Assembly: GCA_028287185.1 (NCBI GenBank)
Contig: JAQBQD010000054.1
Location: 1 to 44,129, forward strand
Reading direction: 5' to 3'
Source of the DNA: Gemmatimonadota bacterium
GTDB taxonomy: Bacteria > Gemmatimonadota > Gemmatimonadetes > Longimicrobiales > Longimicrobiaceae
Length of the DNA: 44,129 nt
How positions within the stretch are numbered: position 1 is the first letter of the stretch; each line of letters starts with the position of its first letter. Under the pieces are notes generated by a model. It was not told the origin of the DNA. It did not search any database and was given only the letters and a program-made list of their open reading frames with translations. Positions 33,522-40,832 of the stretch are shown here, piece by piece. The translations under genes were made by a program, and so were the position numbers.

Positions 33522-34139
33522 GTGAGCACGGGCCTGGGACGACGGCCCGCCGTGCGCGTGCTGCGGTGGATCGTGGCGCTGCTGCTGCTGGCGGCGGCGA
33601 TGTGGGCGCTGCTGGTGGCCGCCATATGGATGTACGGCAGGCGCGACGACGCGCGGCGCGCGGACGCCATCGTCGTCCTGGGCGCGGCGCAGTACGACGG
33701 GCGCCCCTCGCCGGTGCTCCGCGCGCGGCTGGACCACGCGGTGGAGCTGTACCGGCAGGGGCTGGCCCGCAGCATCATCACCACCGGCGGCGTGGGCCCC
33801 GGCGACACGGTGAGCGAGGCCGTGGTGGGCCAGCGCTACGCGGTACGCCAGGGCGTGCCCGCCGCCGCCGTGCTCACGGAGCGCAACGGGATGACCACGC
33901 TCCAGTCGATGACGGCGGTGCGCCACATGATGGACGAGCGGGGGATGCGCACGGCGGTGCTGGTGAGCGATCCCTTCCACATGCTGCGTCTGCGGCTGCT
34001 CGCGTCGCGCGTGGGGCTGACGGCGTTCCCCTCGCCCACGCGCACCAGCCCCATCTCGCGCAACCCCGACCAGGAGCGGCGCTTCCTGCTGCGCGAAAGC
34101 GTGAGCCTTCCCTTCGCGCTGGTGGAACGCTCCCCGTGA
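33522..34139 (+). CDS. YdcF/SanA-like (DUF218) membrane-anchored protein
   Basis: This 205-residue protein has one N-terminal membrane helix (about 12-38) and a DUF218 domain. The typical blocks are ADAIVVLGAAQYDGRPSPVLRARLDHAVEL (47-76, in two parts), IITTGGVGPGD, ERNGMTTLQSM and TAVLVSDPFHMLRLRLLA. Relatives include E. coli YdcF and SanA; SanA is tied to envelope integrity. The domain probably faces the periplasm. The reaction is not established. The GTG at 33522 has GGGGGTGAG upstream. It is followed after 63 bp by the M16 peptidase pair. Confidence 0.88.
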   Translation: MSTGLGRRPAVRVLRWIVALLLLAAAMWALLVAAIWMYGRRDDARRADAIVVLGAAQYDGRPSPVLRARLDHAVELYRQGLARSIITTGGVGPGDTVSEAVVGQRYAVRQGVPAAAVLTERNGMTTLQSMTAVRHMMDERGMRTAVLVSDPFHMLRLRLLASRVGLTAFPSPTRTSPISRNPDQERRFLLRESVSLPFALVERSP

Positions 34140-34202
34140 ACACCTGCGGGCGCCTCCCGGAGCGAGGTGCCCGCGGACCCATCGTCCCCGCCAGGAGAAC
34201 GG

Positions 34203-35480
34203 ATGCAGATCCCGATCGAGCGGTTTTCGCTGGACAACGGAATGCGCGTGGTCCTATCGCAGGACCACGCCGTGCCGCTGGTGGCGCTCAACGTCTGGTA
34301 CGACGTGGGCAGCCGCAACGAGGCGCCGGGAAAGACGGGCCTGGCGCACCTCTTCGAGCACATGATGTTCCAGGGCTCGCAGAACGTGCCCGGCACCGGC
34401 CACATCGCCGGCGTGGAGCGCGTGGGCGGCACGGTCAACGGCACCACCTGGCTGGACCGCACCAACTACTACGAGACGGTGCCCAGCAGCGAGCTGGAGC
34501 TGGCGCTGTGGCTGGAAAGCGACCGGCTGGGATGGTACCTGCCCGCGCTCACCCAGGAGAAGCTGGACAACCAGCGCAGCGTGGTGAAGAACGAGCGCCG
34601 CCAGCGGGTGGACAACCAGCCGTACGGCGACTGGGACGAGCGCATCCAGATGCTGCTCTTCCCGCCCGACCACCCGTACCACCATCCCGTCATCGGCAGC
34701 ATGGTGGACCTGGACGCGGCCAGCCTGGAGGACGTGGCGGACTTCTTCCGCACCTACTACGCCCCCAACAACGCGGTGCTCACCATCGCGGGGGACTTCG
34801 ACCGCGACGAGGCCAAGCGGCTGGTGGAGAAGCACTTCGGCCCCATCCCGCACGGCCCCCCCATCCCCCCCATCCCAGGGCGCACCGAGGTGCCGCCGCG
34901 GCTGGGCGGCGAGGTGCGGGAGCGGATTGCCGGCGAGGTGCCCCTGGCGCGCGTGTACGCGGCGTACCGCATCGCGCGCTACGGCCAGCCCGAGTTCTAC
35001 GTGGCGGAGGTGTGCTCGGAGCTGCTGGCCGGCGGCAAGTCCGCCCGGCTGTACGACGCGCTGGTGCGCGAGCGGCGGGCCGCGCAGAGCGTGGGCGCCT
35101 TCACCTTTCCCACCATGACCGGCGCGGCCGCCCTGGTGGTGCGCGGCAACGGGATCGATGCTGACGGGGACGCGCTGGAGCGCGAGCTGCTGGCCCAGGT
35201 CGAGGCGTTCCGCGCCGCCGAGCCCACGGCCGAGGAGATGGAGCGCGCGCTTACCGGCATCGAGGCGCGCCAGGTGATGTCGCTGCAGAAGCTGGCCGAG
35301 CGGGCCGACCAGATCTCCATGTTCACCAGCCACTTCGACGATCCCGGGCTGGTGAACCGCGAGCTGGACCTGTTCCGCGCCGTCACCGCCGCGGACGTGC
35401 ACCGCTTCGCCCGCGAGGCGCTGGGGGCCGGGAACCGCGCCGTGCTCACCTACGTCCCCGCCGCCGCGGAGGCCGCATGA
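34203..35480 (+). CDS. M16-family zinc peptidase, catalytic subunit
   Basis: This 425-residue protein has the inverted zinc motif HxxEH as HLFEH (His49, Glu52, His53) within GLAHLFEHMMFQGSQNV, and the downstream acidic ligand region QRSVVKNERRQRVDNQPYGD. Both halves of the M16 fold are present (Peptidase_M16 and its C-terminal partner). There is no clear signal peptide, so it is probably cytoplasmic unless exported by other means. The ATG at 34203 follows AGGAG. It is translationally coupled (ATGA) to a second M16 gene that lacks the metal site, the usual active/inactive pair. Confidence 0.94.
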   Translation: MQIPIERFSLDNGMRVVLSQDHAVPLVALNVWYDVGSRNEAPGKTGLAHLFEHMMFQGSQNVPGTGHIAGVERVGGTVNGTTWLDRTNYYETVPSSELELALWLESDRLGWYLPALTQEKLDNQRSVVKNERRQRVDNQPYGDWDERIQMLLFPPDHPYHHPVIGSMVDLDAASLEDVADFFRTYYAPNNAVLTIAGDFDRDEAKRLVEKHFGPIPHGPPIPPIPGRTEVPPRLGGEVRERIAGEVPLARVYAAYRIARYGQPEFYVAEVCSELLAGGKSARLYDALVRERRAAQSVGAFTFPTMTGAAALVVRGNGIDADGDALERELLAQVEAFRAAEPTAEEMERALTGIEARQVMSLQKLAERADQISMFTSHFDDPGLVNRELDLFRAVTAADVHRFAREALGAGNRAVLTYVPAAAEAA

Positions 35481-36859
35481 CCGCCGCCGTCCCGTTCGAC
35501 CGCTCGCGGCGGCCCGCGCCCGGCCCGCTACGCCCGTACCACTTTCCCGCCGTGCAGCGGCGCACCCTTTCCAACGGGCTGCAGCTCGCCGTGGTGGAGG
35601 CGCGCAGCTTCCCGGTCGTCACCGTGGGCCTGGTGCTGCCCTCCGGCGCGCTGGCGGAGCCCGAGGGCAAGGACGGCGTCGCCTCGCTCACCACGGCGCT
35701 GCTGGAGTCCGGCGCCGGGAGCCGGAACGCCGCCGAGATCGCCCTGGTGGTGGACGGGCTGGGGCTGTCGATGGACTCGTGGGCGTCGTGGGACGTGAGC
35801 GAGGCCAGCTTCACCTGCCTGCGGGCCCGCGCGGACGAGGGGATGGCCGTGCTGGCCGACATGGTGCTGCGCCCCACCTTTCCCGACGACGAGGTGGCGC
35901 GTCTCCGGGCGCAGCGGGTCACGTCGCTCGCGCAGGCCCGAGGCGAGGCCGGAGGCGTCGCCGGCGAGTTCGCGGGGCTGTACGTGTTCGGCCGCGAAAG
36001 CCGCTACGGGCGCCCGATGGGCGGTACCGCCGCCTCGGTGTCGGGCATCGGGCGCGACGACGTGGCGGCCTTCCACGCGGCGCACTACCGCCCGGCGGGA
36101 AGCACCCTCTTCGCCGCCGGCGACGTGTCGCTGGACGAGCTGGCCGCCCTTGCCGAGCGGCACTTCGGCGCCTGGAGCGGTACGCCGCCGCCGCACGCGC
36201 CGCCGCCCCCGTCGCCGGAGCGGGCGGCCACGCGCATCGTGGTGGCGGACCGGCCGGGCGCCGTGCAGAGCGCCATCCGCCTGTCCCACCCGGCGCCGGG
36301 GCGGGGCACGCCGGACTACTTCCCCATGATCGTGCTGAACTCCGTGGTGGGCGGCAACTTCTCGTCGCGCATCAACATGAACCTGCGCGAGCGGCTGGGA
36401 TACACGTACGGGGCCCACAGCGCCTTCGGCCTGCGCCGCACCTCCGGCATCTTCATGGTGTCCACCGCCGTGCAGACGGAGGTCACGGCGCCCTCCGTGG
36501 CCGAGATCCTGCGCGACCTGCGCGAGGTGCGCGAGGCCGAGGTGACGGAGGCGGAGCTTGCCGACGCGCGCACCTTCCTGTCCGGCAGCTTCCCCCTGCC
36601 CATGCAGACCACCGACGGCCTGGCCGCCAAGCTGGAGGCCCTGATCGTGAACGGCCTTCCGGACGACTACTTCAGCTCCTACCGCGAGCGGGTGATGGAG
36701 GTCACCGCCGCGGACGTGCTGGCCGCCGCCCGCGCGCACCTGTGGCCCGATCGCGCGGTGGTGATCGTGGCCGGGGACGGCGCGCGCGTGGGGCCCCAGC
36801 TGGAGGCGCTGGGCCTGGGCACGGTGGAGGTGGTGGACCCGGCGTCCGTCCTGGAGTGA
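35477..36859 (+). CDS. M16-family peptidase homologue, non-catalytic subunit
   Basis: This 460-residue protein has the M16 fold but no HxxEH. The corresponding place reads GVASLTTALLESGAGSRNAA. The C-terminal substrate-site residues are kept (INMNLRERLGYTYGAHSAF, with the Arg and Tyr of the family). By analogy with mitochondrial processing peptidase and other bacterial pairs, it should form a heterodimer with the catalytic subunit and help hold peptide substrates. The ATG at 35477 overlaps the upstream stop by four bases. A hairpin follows 24 bp after the stop. Confidence 0.92.
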   Translation: MTAAVPFDRSRRPAPGPLRPYHFPAVQRRTLSNGLQLAVVEARSFPVVTVGLVLPSGALAEPEGKDGVASLTTALLESGAGSRNAAEIALVVDGLGLSMDSWASWDVSEASFTCLRARADEGMAVLADMVLRPTFPDDEVARLRAQRVTSLAQARGEAGGVAGEFAGLYVFGRESRYGRPMGGTAASVSGIGRDDVAAFHAAHYRPAGSTLFAAGDVSLDELAALAERHFGAWSGTPPPHAPPPPSPERAATRIVVADRPGAVQSAIRLSHPAPGRGTPDYFPMIVLNSVVGGNFSSRINMNLRERLGYTYGAHSAFGLRRTSGIFMVSTAVQTEVTAPSVAEILRDLREVREAEVTEAELADARTFLSGSFPLPMQTTDGLAAKLEALIVNGLPDDYFSSYRERVMEVTAADVLAAARAHLWPDRAVVIVAGDGARVGPQLEALGLGTVEVVDPASVLE

Positions 36860-36882
36860 CGCCAGACGGGCGAGAGAAAAAC

Positions 36883-36916
36883 GAGGCGCCCCCCGGCACA
36901 GGCCGCGGGGCGCCTC
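36883..36916. terminator. Hairpin after the M16 pair
   Basis: GAGGCGCCCC (36883-36892) and GGGGCGCCTC (36907-36916) form a 10-bp perfect stem. Its A-run (AAAAA, 36877-36881) lies on the left side, so on the minus strand the hairpin is followed by a T-run while on the plus strand it is not. It probably ends the M16 transcript, but the T-run points to minus-strand termination. Confidence 0.55.
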
Positions 36917-37013
36917 GGCGCTCCGGAAGGTTAGGGTTTCGTTAGACGTTGCCCAGCGCGGGTTTTCGGGGTTCCCCCGGCGGGGCGCGGTGTCCATCTT
37001 CAAAGGCAAGCGG

Positions 37014-37595
37014 ATGAGCGAAGAGCAGGCGGGGCAGGACGCGGGCCGGCCGGGGCTGCTGTCCTCGCGCCCCGTCCACCGGGGCCGGGTGGTGGACCTG
37101 GCGGTGGACACGGTGCGCTTCCCGGACGGCTCCACGGGCGAGCTGGACATGATCCGGCACCCGGGCGCGGCGGCGGTGCTGCCGGTGCTGAGCCCGATGG
37201 ACTCCGCGGACCCCATCGTCGTCCTCATCCGCCAGTACCGCTACGCGACGGGCGGATGGCTGTACGAGGTGCCCGCCGGCAAGCCGGAGCGCCCGGGCGA
37301 GCCCTGGGACGACGTGGCGCGTCGGGAGCTGGAGGAGGAGACGGGCCTGCGCGCCGGCACGCTGCGCCTGCTCACGGGCATCTACACGGCGCCCGGCTTC
37401 ACCGACGAGCGCATCCACCTGTACGTCGCGGGCGACCTGACCGCCGGCACCCAGTCGCGGGACGCGGACGAGTTCATCGACGTTGTCAGACTTCCCCTTT
37501 CCCGCGCGTTGGAGATGGTGCGCGACGGGGAGGTCACGGACGCCAAGACGATCTGCACCCTGCTGTACGCCGCGGGGTTCGTCTTCGGCAGGTAG
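37014..37595 (+). CDS. Nudix hydrolase, ADP-ribose pyrophosphatase type
   Basis: This 193-residue protein is likely to split ADP-ribose or a similar nucleoside diphosphate derivative. The Nudix helix reads GKPERPGEPWDDVARRELEE followed by ETGL, with REL-EE-TGL in standard order. Its first part is G-x6-E rather than the usual G-x5-E, meaning one extra residue in the loop. Flanking features are those of the NudF group: IVVLIRQYRYATGGWLYEVP before, and TAPGFTDERIHLYVA after. The ATG at 37014 has a fair site; a GTG at 36990 is an alternative that adds eight residues. Confidence 0.9.
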   Translation: MSEEQAGQDAGRPGLLSSRPVHRGRVVDLAVDTVRFPDGSTGELDMIRHPGAAAVLPVLSPMDSADPIVVLIRQYRYATGGWLYEVPAGKPERPGEPWDDVARRELEEETGLRAGTLRLLTGIYTAPGFTDERIHLYVAGDLTAGTQSRDADEFIDVVRLPLSRALEMVRDGEVTDAKTICTLLYAAGFVFGR

Positions 37596-37867
37596 GGCGG
37601 CTGTACGGCCGGAGCGGGGTGCCGGCGGACGCCGCGGAGACCGTGTCCGGATTGCGACGCAGCCGTCCCCGCGAGGAGACACGCGGCGTGGGGCCGGACC
37701 GCCGGAGCCGGACGCGGAACGCAGCAGGCATCGAGCTTTTCACGAGATGCGCGACGGAGGGGGCACGCGGTACGCTCCCTGCCCCTGTCGAGGCCCGGCA
37801 CGATTCGCCGGCCACGACGCCGACCGCCGCCTTCCATCGTCGCGCAGGGCCAACCAAGGGGGATCGG

Positions 37868-38503
37868 ATGATCGACAGCATCGCCGTCCGGCGCCGGAGC
37901 GCCGAGCCGGGCCAGCGTCCGGCCCTGAAGGACCTGGACGACAGCGGCGTGGTCGCCAGCTTCCTGGAGGGCGACAAGCGCGCCTTCGGCGAGCTGGTGG
38001 AGCGCTACCAGAGCCGCCTGCTCAACTTCGTCTACCGCACCACGGGCGACCGCGAGCGCGCGGAGGACCTGGTGCAGGAGACATTCATCCGCGTCTACCG
38101 GCACCTGCACCGCTTCGACCAGACGAAGAAGTTCTCCACCTGGATCTACACCATCGCGTCGAACCTGGCGAAGAACGAGCTGCGCAACCGCTCGCGCAAC
38201 CCGCTCGTGCTGTTCCAGACCATCAAGAAGAACTGGGACTCGGACGCCAAGCCGCTGGAGTGGGAGGACAACACCTACCGCCCCGACGACCTGTACCGCA
38301 AGCGCCACCTGAAGGGCCTGGTGGACTCGGCCGTGGGCGAGCTTCCCGAGCACCACCGCACCGTCTTCGTGCTCCGCGAGATGGAGGGCAAGACGTACGA
38401 GGAGATCGCGGACATCACGGGCTGCAACCTGGGCACCGTGAAGAGCCGCCTGAACCGCGCCCGCAACAACTTCGCCCAGCTCATCAAGCCGATGCTGGAC
38501 TAG
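37868..38503 (+). CDS. ECF-type RNA polymerase sigma factor
   Basis: This 211-residue protein has sigma region 2 (about 35-108, with RAEDLVQETFIRVYRHLHRF and FSTWIYTIASNLAKNELR). Sigma region 4 (about 152-203) has LPEHHRTVFVLREMEGKTYE and ITGCNLGTVKSRLNRARNN. There is no region 3, as in the ECF group. It resembles RpoE/SigW-like factors in layout. The ATG at 37868 follows AAGGGGGAT. A terminator follows and the likely anti-sigma gene has its own promoter, so the pair is not a simple operon. Confidence 0.94.
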   Translation: MIDSIAVRRRSAEPGQRPALKDLDDSGVVASFLEGDKRAFGELVERYQSRLLNFVYRTTGDRERAEDLVQETFIRVYRHLHRFDQTKKFSTWIYTIASNLAKNELRNRSRNPLVLFQTIKKNWDSDAKPLEWEDNTYRPDDLYRKRHLKGLVDSAVGELPEHHRTVFVLREMEGKTYEEIADITGCNLGTVKSRLNRARNNFAQLIKPMLD

Positions 38504-38580
38504 ATCTTGCGATACGGGCTATCGCGTGGCGGTCCGTCCCCGCGAAGGCCGTCCCGTTCACCTGGGGGGGTGAACTGTCG

Positions 38581-38613
38581 GGGGTGCACCGGAGCCATCC
38601 GGTGCACCCCTTC
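38581..38613 (+). terminator. Hairpin terminator after the sigma factor gene
   Basis: GGGGTGCACCGG (38581-38592) and CCGGTGCACCCC (38599-38610) form a 12-bp perfect stem with an AGCCAT loop, followed by TTCCG. It lies 77 bp after the sigma factor stop and 266 bp before the anti-sigma gene. Confidence 0.75.
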
Positions 38614-38786
38614 CGCCGTTCCTGCCCCTGCTCCGGACCGCTCGCTCCGCCACCGTTGCGTATCGTCCATCCCCACCGCGCGTCCGCGTCCCCGGGCGAC
38701 CGACTTCGGAGATCGCGGGGCGGACCCGGCGGAAGGCGTTCGGGGCAACGGGCTTCGGGGCAGGCGCGGGCCGGGCTCCGGGGCGG

Positions 38787-38812
38787 TGGAACACCTGGGG
38801 ACGTGCCGCGTA
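38787..38812 (+). promoter_or_regulatory. ECF-type promoter candidate of the anti-sigma gene
   Basis: TGGAAC (38787-38792), a 16-bp spacer and CGTA (38809-38812) fit the AAC/CGTA layout of promoters read by ECF sigma factors such as Bacillus SigW (TGAAAC-N16-CGTA). It lies 64 bp before the ATG at 38876. I found no copy of the same motif ahead of the sigma factor gene. Confidence 0.45.
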
Positions 38813-38875
38813 CCATGATGCGTCCGGCGGTGCGGGGCACGCCCCCGCCGTCCCCGCGTTCCCACGCAACGAGCC

Positions 38876-39430
38876 ATGGTCGACTGCCAGCAGTTCCTTG
38901 CCGAGTATTCCGCCCTGCGCGACGGGGACCTTCCGCCGCAGCGGATGATCGAGCTGGAGGTGCACCGCGACGAGTGCGAGGGATGCGCGCACTACGACCG
39001 CGTGGTGTCGCTGGGCACGGGCGTCCTTCGCGAGCTGCCGGCCATCGAGGCGGGGGAGGGCTTCTCGGCCCGGCTGATGGACCGCATCGAGGACGTGGAC
39101 CGCGAGATGGCGTGGGACCGGCGCACGCGGGCGTCGCTGGCCGGCACCGTGTCCGTGGCGGCGCTGATCGCCGCCGCCGTGTGGTCGCCGCTGGTGCGCC
39201 ACGACGCGCCCTCGCTGCCCTCCATCGCCGCGCAGCCGCCGCGCCTGGAAGGCCGCTTCTCGGATGACGGCGCGGCCCCTTCGGCGCGCGACCGCGGGCT
39301 CACGGCGCAGCTCTCGGACCTGGGCGTGCCCGTGGTGGACACCCCGTACCGCGACCTGGCCTTCCGCCAGACGTCGCTGGCCGCCTCGCTCGCCGCCTAC
39401 GCCGCGCAGCCCCCTTCCGCCGGCCGCTGA
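38876..39430 (+). CDS. Zinc-binding (ZAS-type) anti-sigma factor
   Basis: This 184-residue protein has the N-terminal ZAS signature His30-x3-Cys34-x2-Cys37, with Cys4 upstream, and a single membrane helix at about 86-107 (SLAGTVSVAALIAAAVWSPL). The remaining 75 residues would be periplasmic. It should hold the ECF factor encoded at 37868 at the inner membrane and release it on a signal. The ATG at 38876 has only a weak site (GAG). The gene is 372 bp away from the sigma gene with a terminator between. Confidence 0.87.
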   Translation: MVDCQQFLAEYSALRDGDLPPQRMIELEVHRDECEGCAHYDRVVSLGTGVLRELPAIEAGEGFSARLMDRIEDVDREMAWDRRTRASLAGTVSVAALIAAAVWSPLVRHDAPSLPSIAAQPPRLEGRFSDDGAAPSARDRGLTAQLSDLGVPVVDTPYRDLAFRQTSLAASLAAYAAQPPSAGR

Positions 39431-39454
39431 CGCCGCGCGCCCAACCGACCTCAC

Positions 39455-40471
39455 GTGCCGCCCATCAGCCAGCAGGCGCTCGCGCGCGCTCTCCGGGACC
39501 GTTCCCAGGGGAGCGTTTTCTTCTTTCACGGCGACGAGGAGTACCTGCGCGAGGCCCTGGTGGACCGCGCCGTCGCCGCGTACCTGGACCCCACCACCCG
39601 CGACTTCAACTTCGACCAGCTCCGCGGCGCGGACGCCTCGGCCGATGCGCTGGCGTCCCTGCTCGCCACGCCGCCGATGATGGCGGAGTGGCGTGTCGTG
39701 GTGCTCCGCGAGGCGCAGGGGCTTTCGGTGAAGGCGCGCGAGGTGCTGGAGGCCGTCGTCTCCGCGCCCGAGCCGGGGCTGGCGCTGGTGGTGACCGCGA
39801 CCATCCCGTCCGCCTCCAAGGCCAGGTTCTACGACAACCTGCAGAAGAAGGCGCTGTCGGTGGAGTGCGCGGCCATGGACCCGCTGGAGGCGCCGGGGTG
39901 GGTCATCGACCTGGCCCAGCGCGAGCACGGCGTGGAGGTGGAGGTGGACGCGGCGCGGGCCCTGGTGGCCGGCATCGGCGTGGACCTGGGCACGCTGTCG
40001 TCCGAGGTGGAGAAGCTGATCGCCTACGCCGGCGACCGGAAGACAGTGACGCTGGAGGACGTGAAGGCCGTGGGCGGCACCCTGCCCAAGCAGGATCGCT
40101 GGGCCTGGTTCGACCTGGTCGCGGAGCGCCGCTTCGCCGAGGCGCTGGCCGCGCTGCCGGTGCTCGTCGACCAGGGAGAGTCCGGCGTGAGCCTGGTGAT
40201 CGGCATGGGATCGCAGCTCCTGCGCGTCGCCCTCGTCGTCGCCGGCGGGCAGGCCGCCTTGGAGCGCGAGCTGAAGCCGTTCCAGAGGTGGATGGCCAAG
40301 CGCATCGTCCCCACCGCCAGGCGCTGGACGCTGCCGGAGATCGACGCGGCGCTGGAGGACCTCCTCCGCACCGACCGCCTGCTCAAGTCCGCGTCGCTCA
40401 ACGACCGCCAGGCGCTGGAGGAACTGCTGCTGCGGATGTGGGGCGCGATGCGGAGCCGGGAAGCGGCGTAG
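39455..40471 (+). CDS. holA: DNA polymerase III subunit delta
   Basis: HolA is the clamp-loader subunit that opens the sliding clamp. The 338-residue protein has the family start GSVFFFHGDEEYLREALVDR, the Rossmann-like region WRVVVLREAQGLS and the middle block DLGTLSSEVEKLIAYAGDRK, TLEDVKA. The helical C-terminal part RRWTLPEIDAALEDLLRTDR with LLKS is also typical. The GTG at 39455 fits the family N-terminus. It follows the anti-sigma gene by 24 bp and could be on the same transcript. Confidence 0.93.
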   Translation: MPPISQQALARALRDRSQGSVFFFHGDEEYLREALVDRAVAAYLDPTTRDFNFDQLRGADASADALASLLATPPMMAEWRVVVLREAQGLSVKAREVLEAVVSAPEPGLALVVTATIPSASKARFYDNLQKKALSVECAAMDPLEAPGWVIDLAQREHGVEVEVDAARALVAGIGVDLGTLSSEVEKLIAYAGDRKTVTLEDVKAVGGTLPKQDRWAWFDLVAERRFAEALAALPVLVDQGESGVSLVIGMGSQLLRVALVVAGGQAALERELKPFQRWMAKRIVPTARRWTLPEIDAALEDLLRTDRLLKSASLNDRQALEELLLRMWGAMRSREAA

Positions 40472-40573
40472 GCGATTCGAGCCTTCTCCGCGGGAGGGAC
40501 GGTGAGCGTCGGTCCCGCCGATCGATGCCGGCGGTTGAATGCCGCCTGATCCTACCTGACAGTCATCGCTGAG

Positions 40574-40605
40574 GCCTGCCCCGGAAAGTCCGCGGACAGG
40601 CTTTT
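40574..40605 (+). terminator. Terminator after holA
   Basis: GCCTG (40574-40578) pairs with CAGGC (40597-40601), with further imperfect pairing inside (CCCCGG with CCGCGG), followed by TTTT. It is 102 bp after the holA stop. Confidence 0.55.
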
Positions 40606-40832
40606 CGCGTTTCGGCGATCCACCGGAGCAGGGCGCGGGAGCGGGCCGGATGGCCGGGTCGGCGACGGTCGGACGGGGGGCTTCGGTTCGCGGAATACGT
40701 CTCGACGGGGTGTCACCCGTCGAGATCGGCTACGAATCCCTTGCGTTCGAGACCGATGCGACCGAGCTTGTGACGGATATTTAGTGATCCCAAAGGAGCC
40801 TTCCGTCCCTCTCCTCGTTGCCCACCCGGCCC
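40606..40832. other. Intergenic region before the flavoprotein gene
   Basis: No gene is seen in this stretch. An AT-rich spot (GGATATTTAG, 40775-40784) and an AAAGGAG (40790-40796) lie about 40-60 bp before the next ATG. They could be a promoter region and a ribosome site too far from the annotated start. Confidence 0.35.

Noticed and set aside
37596..37867. An ECF-type promoter ahead of the sigma factor gene
   Set aside because: A GGAAC occurs near 37716, but no CGTA or similar -10 box lies 15-17 bp after it.
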